NCBI GenBank assembly: GCA_002427325.1
Contig: DIQS01000031.1
Coordinates: 13,848 to 31,905 of the forward strand
Direction of reading: 5' to 3'
DNA from: Cloacimonetes bacterium UBA5456
Lineage (GTDB): Bacteria; Cloacimonadota; Cloacimonadia; Cloacimonadales; Cloacimonadaceae
DNA: 18,058 nucleotides
The notes under the pieces were generated by a model. It made no database searches. It was not told the origin of the DNA and saw only the letters and a list, made by a program, of their open reading frames with translations. Shown one piece after another: positions 1-7,393 of this stretch. The translations under genes were made by a program, and so were the position numbers. Positions within the stretch are counted from its first letter, which is position 1. Each line of letters begins with the position of its first letter.

Positions 1-36
1 TCATGATATGGTCATGATATGGTCATGAGCATGAGC
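1..36. repeat. Short 11-bp tandem repeat at window edge
   Basis: The unit TCATGATATGG occurs at 1-11 and 12-22. A third, diverged copy begins TCATGA at 23 and runs into a repeated ATGAGC. The array may extend left of the window. No function is apparent. The rest of 37-370 holds the terminator at 99-138, a 10-bp palindrome (GTAGATCTAC, 167-176) and no gene I can support. Confidence 0.6.
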
Positions 37-98
37 ACATCATAAGCGAAACATAGGCTGAATGCAGTAAGGAAGGAATATGATAGAATAATTTGGAC

Positions 99-138
99 AA
101 AAAAAATGCGTGGGGAGCACCGGGGAGGTGTCCCCACG
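99..138 (-). terminator. Rho-independent terminator of the hsd operon
   Basis: Read on the minus strand, an 8-bp stem (bases 131-138 with 109-116, CGTGGGGA/TCCCCACG) continues past a one-base bulge into a 4-bp inner stem (127-130 with 118-121). The loop has five bases. Two bases after the stem comes an uninterrupted run of eight T (106 down to 99). This is a textbook intrinsic terminator. It lies about 230 bases past the stop of the last minus-strand gene, with no other gene between. Confidence 0.9.
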
Positions 139-370
139 TCTTTGGAGGGCATTCTATGTAGGGTCTGTAGATCTACGATGCTATTTTTAAATGCTGTGCA
201 GGCTTGTCAAGGTAAATGTTTGAAAAGTTTCATTTTATCATTTCAAACTGTGGGGAAATTTCAACAGATGAGAAATTAGCATGCTGTAAGACTGTTGAAT
301 TCAAGGGACAAGATCATTATGTTTTATGCTCTTACAAATGCTTTGGAATTATTAATCTTCTTGTAAAGAA

Positions 371-1048
371 TCACACATCCAATCCCGCCCCATATTCCTG
401 TAGCCATTGAACCTGCTTCTGATAATCAGGCAATATCTTATCCACCTCATTCCAGAAGTCTTTACTGTGCCTTGTATGTTTGAAGTGTGCCAGCTCATGC
501 ACGATCAGATAATTAATCACGCTCACAGGTGCCATCATTATCTTCCAATTGAAATTGACCTTGGGTCTTTTAACTGAACATGAAGCCCATCTATTCTTCA
601 GATCGATGACGGAGATTGCTTCAACATTAACCCCCATCATCTGCGCAAAACTTTGCACCCTTGGTTCTATAAACATCCTTCCCCGATAGCGATAGAACTC
701 TTTGAACATATCCCTAAGTTTATCTTCGGAGCCTTCAGGTGCATAGAAATGCCTGCCCCTGAACTGGATACCTTCAACCTCATCGCTGTATTGTAGATAG
801 TAATTTCTACCCAGATAGAGAAAAGACTGCCCATTAATCAGTTCCCGCTTTATTGCATTCTCATTCAGAAGAGCTCGCTTAGCCTGATATTTGTGTATCT
901 TATACTCGTTCTTGCTGAGCAGGTTTTGCACCTCGACATCGCTTGTTCCAATTGGCACTATCACCGTAATAGAGCTATCCCTTTCGATGTAGATCGAGGC
1001 TGTCTTGCGTTTGCTGTGCCTTACCACAATCTTGTAATCGAGGCTCAT
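371..1048 (-). CDS. YgjP-like zinc metallopeptidase (DUF45/M48-type)
   Basis: This 225-residue protein carries the zinc-protease signature HELAH at 184-188, followed by His194 and Trp199 (HTRHSKDFW). The same region contains NRWASCS at 152-158. This arrangement is that of the YgjP-like metal-dependent hydrolase family (PF01863). The two His and the Glu of HExxH would bind zinc and activate water, with His194 a likely further ligand. No signal peptide or membrane segment is seen, so it should be cytoplasmic. Its ATG overlaps the hsdR stop by four bases (ATGA), so it is translationally coupled and is the last gene of the operon. Members of this family often sit beside hsdR in other genomes, but their role there is unknown to me. 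A proteolytic control of HsdR is only an inference. Confidence 0.88.
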   Translation of the reverse strand: MSLDYKIVVRHSKRKTASIYIERDSSITVIVPIGTSDVEVQNLLSKNEYKIHKYQAKRALLNENAIKRELINGQSFLYLGRNYYLQYSDEVEGIQFRGRHFYAPEGSEDKLRDMFKEFYRYRGRMFIEPRVQSFAQMMGVNVEAISVIDLKNRWASCSVKRPKVNFNWKIMMAPVSVINYLIVHELAHFKHTRHSKDFWNEVDKILPDYQKQVQWLQEYGAGLDV

Positions 1049-4000
1049 GAACCCCTCACCTCAACCTCTCTTGTGTGTGCCAGACTGATCAGCTCCGCAG
1101 TCAGCTTAGCCGCAACTTCCTGCAGAGCTTCTATGCCACAATATTCAAGCTCGTCTCGGAGGTCTCCTTCTAATCGTCTGCGCTCATTAGGTTTCTGCCA
1201 GAAATTGGGTATTGATATTGATTCTTTGATTCTGGCATAGATGAATACTGATAATTTCGCAGCGACACTTGCTTCCTTGCTGTCCACAGCAATCCCAGCT
1301 TCCATCAGCATCAGATCAAAAAAAGGCATCACTGGGTTATCTACTAAGCCGACATCATCAGCTCTGCCTTTGCCAATATCTTCTCTCAGCTTAGTAAGTT
1401 CCTCGATGATCTTATCCCAGTGTTCTTTATGCGCATCAAGAATCTTCTGCAGCCGCTCATGGAACCCGGTATAAAGCGCAGGGTCTTTCTCCATATTCAC
1501 CTTAATATGCCAACGGATGGCATGTTCCATCTCTGATGCCTTGGCTTTTCCTGTCTTGGCATGATCTCTTACATTTTTGGGAAAGTCGTCAGAAAGCAGC
1601 TTGATAGGTGCTATTTTGGGATTGATCCCTTCAGAAATCAGATACTTATCGATCAATTTGCGCACCTTAGCCCCTGCCCATTTTAGATCCATAGTAGGAT
1701 CCTGATATCTGTTTCTCATGCGCATCATCAAATAACCAAGTCGCTTGGCGGGCACATAATACTCCCTCGCCATTGCCGCATTAAAGAGCAGTTCTAAGCT
1801 ATCAAAGAAGGCTTTAAGAAATGTATCGAATTGAGCCCGAAATTTCACATCAGCACCCAATTGCAAACAGTCCTCTACCAATTCCCATTCCTCTTCATTA
1901 TCTCCGATAGCCTGATGCAGAAAAGCCTCAATTCTGATTATTTTCTTATCTACAAATAGTTGAACCAGCCTTCTGAAGCGAGATTCCAATACCGGGATCT
2001 CTTGATCTAAGCCTCGAAAGTAAGCACTTAAGTCATTAAGTGCCTGCACATCAGTATCGGTGAAAATTGCCAGAGCTTCTTTCAGATGCGAAGCCACTCC
2101 AAAATAATCCACCAAGATACCATGTTCTTTCACGAATCCACTTTTCATCACTTTGGTGCGGTTCACCCTGGCAATAGCCTGCATTAGTCTATGCTCTCTT
2201 AGATTCTTATCAAGATACATGACTTGTTCGATCGGAGCATCAAAGCCCATTAAAAGCCGATCGCAAACGCAGAGGATGGCAACACCGCTTTCCGGTTTAT
2301 TATAATCAAAATCTTTCTTGAAGCTCTCCACCGCGTCCATATCCTGAGCCTGTTTGCGTGCCATGGACACATAGCCTGGCTCATTGTTATCCATCATCGA
2401 AACCACAGTACAGATCTTGATGAACTTCATCTGTCTTAGCAGGTCATCGTCCCGCTCATCATCCGGTTTTGCTTCCTCAAACGAAATAAGCTGTTTTAGC
2501 GCGCTTTCCAGTTCATATTTATATCTGCATGCCGCAACGATAGAGCTTGCAACCACCTGCCCCTTTAGGCCATTTGGGAGGATTTCCTGCGTATAATGTT
2601 CAATTATGTCTTCTGAGATAGCTCTGATTCTCTCTTTAGATTCCAGATAAGCCATCTCTGTACCATAGCGTTTTTGTATCTCCAAACGCTCTTCTTCACT
2701 ACGTTCTTTGAACATATCCTCAAACTCACGCTTGAACAGCTCTGCATCAATCAGCCTGTCCTGACTGGTTCTTCCGATATAGAGTATGTCCACGGTAGCT
2801 CTATCAGCCACTGCGTCATTCATCTTATATACATCGATGAAGCTGCCAAAACGTTCATGAGTTTTCTGTTTATGCCGTTCTGTGAGAAGCGGCGTGCCGG
2901 TAAAGGCGATCTTAACCGCATTCGGAAAAGCCAGAAAAAGGTTGTCGCCCATCTCGCCACCATGGTCTTGATGCGCTTCATCTATGAGCAACAGTACCCG
3001 CTCGCTTGTGTTCAGCTCTGGGAATTCTTCATACATGGGAACAACTTCCGCTGCTAATAGCGATTTTGCCGATACCGAACCACTGATGAGAAACTTGTGT
3101 AGCATCACCATATTCAGGTTTGAGCTGGTGTTCCTCAGCTTATCCAGATCACGTTTATGCTCAATCAGAGTGAGATGTTCTCCGGCATAGGTCACTGTGT
3201 GCGATAATTGATCCTCCAAATCCAGACGGTCATTGATCATGACAACCTTATAATCCTTTAGATCATCAGTATCCCGCAGTTTCTTGATTAGGAAGACCAT
3301 CGTGAGGGATTTTCCTGAGCCTTGCGTATGCCAGATCACTCCACTGCGTTCGAAGGGTGTCTTTCCGGTTCTGAGACGTTCAAGTATTTTACCCACTGCC
3401 CGGTATTGCTGATATCTGCAAACGATCTTGACATTCTCGCCTCGTTTGATCTCCATGAATAGGGTAAAGTTCTTCAAGATATCCAACATGATAGCTTTAT
3501 TTAGCATTCCATGGATGATCACTTCCTGACGCTCTTCGTTGGGAGAAACTTGGATTGTCTTATATTCTTCAGGGAATATATCTTTCCAATTCAGAAAGTG
3601 ATCAAATTCACCTGTAATCGTGCCAAACCTTGCTTCATCACCATGAGTGATGATGTTGAAGAGATTGCAATGGAAAAGCCGCTCTTCGCCTTCCTTGATG
3701 CCATAATCATCCACTCGCAGGTTTGCATAGCGGTTGATCTGGATAAATGCTTCACTCAAGGGCTGAGCCACATCCATATCTTTACATTCCACTACCACGA
3801 TTGGCAAGCCATTGATGAACAGCACAATGTCCGGAATGATCGCAGCTCTGCTGGCTCCCGGGGTCTCAATCTTGAATTGGTTAATGGCGATAAAGCTATT
3901 GAGTTCTGGATGGGCAAAATCAATCAGCCGCACCGTGGGGTTTTGCTCTCCGGTCAGCTCATTCTGATCCACCGTCGTATTGCGGGTCAGAAGCTCATAC

Positions 4001-4284
4001 ACTGCCTGATTTGCCTTGAGCAAGTCCATGCCGGGATGCATGGTAAGTTCGCTAATGACTGCCTCAAGCTGTTTATCAGTAAGCCAGCTTCTGCCGTCCT
4101 CAGTCAGGTTGATTCGTTTCAGAGAAGCCCTAAAATCTTTCTCAAGAATATACTCCCGGAAGCTTTCTCTCCTGCTGATACTTGGGTCATAGGGTGTAAA
4201 CCCGGTTCCCTGATCAATTACTTCCCACCCAAGCTGCTGCAGCTTATCCAGGAAGGGACGTTCAACGCTATTATATTCGGACAT
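1045..4284 (-). CDS. hsdR: Type I restriction enzyme, R (motor/nuclease) subunit
   Basis: HsdR joins the HsdM-HsdS enzyme to translocate and cut unmodified DNA using ATP. At 1079 residues it has the usual family length and all parts look intact. The N-terminal PD-(D/E)XK nuclease has Asp152 (PDIVLF) and Glu166-x-Lys168 (VVECK). The superfamily 2 motor follows: Walker A HTQGSGKS at 319-326, DEAH at 435-438 (LLLIDEAHQD), FTGTP at 461-465, a motif V-like LLMGFDAP at 677-684 and motif VI QAIARVNR at 702-709. The remaining 350 residues are the helical C-terminal part that would contact the methylase core. The ATG at 4284 follows GAGGA at suitable spacing. The DUF262 gene ends 14 bases upstream, and the stop overlaps the metallopeptidase start by four bases. 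Confidence 0.97.
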   Translation of the reverse strand: MSEYNSVERPFLDKLQQLGWEVIDQGTGFTPYDPSISRRESFREYILEKDFRASLKRINLTEDGRSWLTDKQLEAVISELTMHPGMDLLKANQAVYELLTRNTTVDQNELTGEQNPTVRLIDFAHPELNSFIAINQFKIETPGASRAAIIPDIVLFINGLPIVVVECKDMDVAQPLSEAFIQINRYANLRVDDYGIKEGEERLFHCNLFNIITHGDEARFGTITGEFDHFLNWKDIFPEEYKTIQVSPNEERQEVIIHGMLNKAIMLDILKNFTLFMEIKRGENVKIVCRYQQYRAVGKILERLRTGKTPFERSGVIWHTQGSGKSLTMVFLIKKLRDTDDLKDYKVVMINDRLDLEDQLSHTVTYAGEHLTLIEHKRDLDKLRNTSSNLNMVMLHKFLISGSVSAKSLLAAEVVPMYEEFPELNTSERVLLLIDEAHQDHGGEMGDNLFLAFPNAVKIAFTGTPLLTERHKQKTHERFGSFIDVYKMNDAVADRATVDILYIGRTSQDRLIDAELFKREFEDMFKERSEEERLEIQKRYGTEMAYLESKERIRAISEDIIEHYTQEILPNGLKGQVVASSIVAACRYKYELESALKQLISFEEAKPDDERDDDLLRQMKFIKICTVVSMMDNNEPGYVSMARKQAQDMDAVESFKKDFDYNKPESGVAILCVCDRLLMGFDAPIEQVMYLDKNLREHRLMQAIARVNRTKVMKSGFVKEHGILVDYFGVASHLKEALAIFTDTDVQALNDLSAYFRGLDQEIPVLESRFRRLVQLFVDKKIIRIEAFLHQAIGDNEEEWELVEDCLQLGADVKFRAQFDTFLKAFFDSLELLFNAAMAREYYVPAKRLGYLMMRMRNRYQDPTMDLKWAGAKVRKLIDKYLISEGINPKIAPIKLLSDDFPKNVRDHAKTGKAKASEMEHAIRWHIKVNMEKDPALYTGFHERLQKILDAHKEHWDKIIEELTKLREDIGKGRADDVGLVDNPVMPFFDLMLMEAGIAVDSKEASVAAKLSVFIYARIKESISIPNFWQKPNERRRLEGDLRDELEYCGIEALQEVAAKLTAELISLAHTREVEVRGS

Positions 4285-4298
4285 TATTCCTCACCGGT

Positions 4299-6119
4299 TT
4301 ATATCTTCCAAACCTCTAAAGCCAGATTTATCAGCAATTGCTGTCTCTCTTCAATGGTAGCTGCATTCCACTCCGGAAATACTTTCAGGAATTGATTTAT
4401 CCTGTTCACTGATGATTGATTACCAATGGTCGGCATCTCCACCAAGCTACGAGTGAAGTAGATTCCACAATCTTTGTAGAGAGGGGTTTTCAAGGCATAG
4501 AAGTTGTTGCTTGCCACTATGTTCAAAGGCTTCTGAAGCAAGGTCAGGTTCCCAAGCTTAATCTTATACTGCTCATAATCTTTACCAGGATTCTTCAATA
4601 GGAAGTCCGCTCTCAAATCGCTTTCTGGATTATCTGGCAAGATATGTTCAATCTCGAATCCCATGAAGTTCTTCAGAGTTCTTGGGTCTCCGATCCCAAC
4701 AAAATGCTGCTCTACATACTGAGTCAGTTTTGCAAGGAAGTACTTTGATCTGTAGTATTGAAGTGTGCCCAGTGCGTAAGTCCCCAGGAATGCTGCCAGT
4801 TCAGTTTGTTTCGCTTGAACATTGGGGACAAAGCGTTTATCAATAAACTCATCCAACGCTGTCTTCTGTAAATCAGGGTCTGTAAGTTTGGTTATCTCCC
4901 TCAGTTCCCCCACCCACAGTGCGAAGTATCTTTCCAGTTCTTTGGTAGGTGTCTTGGTAAAGATGTAATAGAATAAGAAGATCTCAAGCTTTTTCACGAA
5001 ATGATTGAACAGCTCGATAGGCAGTGATCTCACGGCAAGCATGAGAATGTAGTGCAAGCTGAAAGCACCTCCGCAAAGCATTCTCAGGTTATCTGTATAA
5101 ACGTTATCTTTGCCATCTTTATCCTTGCCATCTATGTATGCCAAATAGCACTTTAGATTGTCAATCAGATGCTTAACAAAAGCAAAGGGATCTTTCTTGT
5201 ATCCACAAAGAGAGGCATTCTTTTCATCTACCAGCCAATCATAAATCTCATCTTCTCTGAGAATGTAGTCTTTTCTGCTGTTATCAATTGGATAGTTCGA
5301 CATCAGATAATAGCGCAAAAAACGCAGCGGTTTTTCCTGTCTTTCCTCAAGCGGTTTCGTGATCTTCTTCCATTCATCTTTGAGCTTGGTGAACTCATCT
5401 GCATCCGCTTGCCTGAAGATCAGGTTCTTCATCAAGTCCATCGGATTAAGCCCAATACCCCTTTCATTGATTGTCTCGAATATCTTCAAAGCGCTGCTAA
5501 TCTCTGTGGATATCTGAATAAAGACAACACGATTGGCGAGGTATGCCCAAAACTTGAGCAGTTTGTCTGTTTCTGGAAAGTTATCATTCAGGTAGTCATA
5601 CACCGTTCCATAGGCATTCACAATATTCTTGAGTGCTCCATAAGTGTTAATTCCCGATGCCTTGATTGCTTTCTCAGTGGTTAAAGAGTCACTATTCTCT
5701 TTGATGATGCACTGTATTATCTCGAAGGCACCATCATACCTTGGCTCAAGCTTTAGTATTCTCTTTGTTTTCCCGGTGTCTAAAACCTTGCTTGATGATA
5801 TCAGGCTATTGATTTCATTCTCTTCACCTCTAAGGTCAAACAGTGCTTTCATCGCACAGAGGATCAGATAGAAAGTAGTAAGTCGTTGCTGTCCGTCAAT
5901 TACGTCATATTGGTTGATTGATCCTTTCGGTGTTACTATTACGGTTCCTACAAAGTATTCAGTTTTGCTGTTTCCGTCCATCTCATCGACAATATCATCC
6001 AATAGCCGGACTACTTCTTTCTCCTGCCATACATACTCCCTCTGATAATCAGGGACATTGTAAAAACACTCATTAAACGCCTGATAGATTGTGTACTTGT
6101 GATTCTCGATTTTAGACAT
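4299..6119 (-). CDS. DUF262/DUF1524 protein, RloF/GmrSD-like, inside the hsd operon
   Basis: This 606-residue protein has an N-terminal DUF262 domain, shown by VPDYQREYVW at 22-31 and VIDGQQRLTT at 73-82; the DGQQR core is the hallmark and relates to ParB/sulfiredoxin-like NTPase folds. Its C terminus has DUF1524 features: EHILP with His492, then GN at 523-524 and Asn533 in a typical spacing for a His-Me/HNH nuclease. The same domain pair occurs in GmrSD and BrxU, which restrict modified DNA, and in RloF, an ORF linked to Campylobacter hsd loci. The helical middle (about 150-470) is not recognised. The ATG overlaps the hsdS stop by one base (TAATG), so it is coupled to hsdS. Whether it cleaves modified DNA here or helps the type I enzyme cannot be read from sequence. 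Confidence 0.9.
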   Translation of the reverse strand: MSKIENHKYTIYQAFNECFYNVPDYQREYVWQEKEVVRLLDDIVDEMDGNSKTEYFVGTVIVTPKGSINQYDVIDGQQRLTTFYLILCAMKALFDLRGEENEINSLISSSKVLDTGKTKRILKLEPRYDGAFEIIQCIIKENSDSLTTEKAIKASGINTYGALKNIVNAYGTVYDYLNDNFPETDKLLKFWAYLANRVVFIQISTEISSALKIFETINERGIGLNPMDLMKNLIFRQADADEFTKLKDEWKKITKPLEERQEKPLRFLRYYLMSNYPIDNSRKDYILREDEIYDWLVDEKNASLCGYKKDPFAFVKHLIDNLKCYLAYIDGKDKDGKDNVYTDNLRMLCGGAFSLHYILMLAVRSLPIELFNHFVKKLEIFLFYYIFTKTPTKELERYFALWVGELREITKLTDPDLQKTALDEFIDKRFVPNVQAKQTELAAFLGTYALGTLQYYRSKYFLAKLTQYVEQHFVGIGDPRTLKNFMGFEIEHILPDNPESDLRADFLLKNPGKDYEQYKIKLGNLTLLQKPLNIVASNNFYALKTPLYKDCGIYFTRSLVEMPTIGNQSSVNRINQFLKVFPEWNAATIEERQQLLINLALEVWKI

Positions 6120-7393
6120 TAGCCTTTCTCCACTTTATTATCATTTAGATTTACTCTTACTTTTCCGGTTAGAAGGTCTGCCATCAGACCATGTTTGAGA
6201 TTCTTGTATTTACTCAGCATTTCTTTATTATCAGATATTCCTAAGTCTATCGATTTCAGTATCTTTGAGATATGCAGTTGTTCTTCTAAGGATCTTGTCA
6301 ACTGCATCCGTATTCTCGCCAATCTCGCTTGTTGTATACCTGTAACTGTAGATCCACTTGATTGTCTCTGTAAGTCATTTTGAAATCTATCGGTATTCAT
6401 CAAGTAGTATAGATAATCATTAGTTATCGAAGAAGGTTTTACCTTGAATAAGAAGACCCTTTGGCTGAGAATGTACTTATTATTATCTGGAATTTGAGCA
6501 ACTACTCCAAGTGGAGCTTCTGACGTCATTACAACATCTCCCTTAGAGCAGTCTCCGTGGTTCATCCATGCTCTATACAGATCTTCACTTGCTAAGTAGT
6601 GTTCCTTGTTGAAATTTATGAAACCAGGCTCAATGTTATTAGCTGATATAGCTTTTATGGACCCTCCGCCCCAATTCATCCCTAACTTGAGAGGTGTTTT
6701 GCCTCGAAAATCAAAATACTCCTTTATTACATCGTCAAAATCTGTTACATCCCATTCCTTTGGTATCCATCCCAATTTTGATTCTTTATAGAGTTCTGGA
6801 GCTTCTTCAATCGTGGGTCGCAACTTGCCTGTCTGAGTGTCAATGCCTCTAGTGAACAGGTCTTGCATCATCCCGGCTTTGATGGCATGGTATTTATCTA
6901 TAGCAGCTTCGGTCTTCTCAATCAAATCATCGACTGTGCCGAGGATATCAGCGATTTTACGCTGAGTCTCTTTGGTTTCAGGTATTTTGAGAGAGAGATT
7001 GCTCAAGTCACCACTATTTATAGCCGCAAAAGTAGAACCCTGACTTTGAGATTCCAGCTTGTATATGTTAGCAGAGATCAAATAGTTGAGAAATGCTTGA
7101 TCGACTGAAGTGCCCAGAATTCCTGCAAGTCCTCTGCCAATGCAATACTTTGTATCTGCAATGTTCAAAGCACCCACTGGAGCTCTTACGCTAATAAGAA
7201 TTGAGTTCGACTCGGCAATCTTTAGTGGATCAGAACAATATACCTTTTTGATGGGATACTTAGGACCAAAATCAGCACACCCCTGCAAAAACGGCAGACC
7301 ATAACCGAATTCATTATATGTTGATGAGCTTGGAGATTGTCCCATTGTAATCTTTGCTACATCGCCAAGCTTAACGGATTTCCAATCACTCAT
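6119..7393 (-). CDS. hsdS: Type I restriction-modification specificity subunit
   Basis: HsdS chooses the bipartite DNA target and docks two HsdM chains. This 424-residue protein has the normal two-half design. The first target-recognition domain spans about 1-135 and starts with WKSVKLGDVAKITMGQSP. The central conserved helix spans about 140-182 and ends IKAGMMQDLFTRG. The second recognition domain spans about 208-365 and starts LGWIPKEWDV. The second conserved helix spans about 366-412 and ends LKHGLMADLLTGKV, echoing the first. Both halves are intact, so a split recognition sequence is expected, but it cannot be deduced. The start overlaps the hsdM end by eight bases, behind AAGGAA. GC is low in sampled lines (35%), lower than in its hsd neighbours, which is common for exchanged specificity genes. 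Confidence 0.96.
   Translation of the reverse strand: MSDWKSVKLGDVAKITMGQSPSSSTYNEFGYGLPFLQGCADFGPKYPIKKVYCSDPLKIAESNSILISVRAPVGALNIADTKYCIGRGLAGILGTSVDQAFLNYLISANIYKLESQSQGSTFAAINSGDLSNLSLKIPETKETQRKIADILGTVDDLIEKTEAAIDKYHAIKAGMMQDLFTRGIDTQTGKLRPTIEEAPELYKESKLGWIPKEWDVTDFDDVIKEYFDFRGKTPLKLGMNWGGGSIKAISANNIEPGFINFNKEHYLASEDLYRAWMNHGDCSKGDVVMTSEAPLGVVAQIPDNNKYILSQRVFLFKVKPSSITNDYLYYLMNTDRFQNDLQRQSSGSTVTGIQQARLARIRMQLTRSLEEQLHISKILKSIDLGISDNKEMLSKYKNLKHGLMADLLTGKVRVNLNDNKVEKG

Noticed and set aside
216..410. Plus-strand frame of 64 codons near the left edge
   Set aside because: Its end lies antisense to the metallopeptidase gene, it has no convincing ribosome site, and the peptide shows no recognisable motif.
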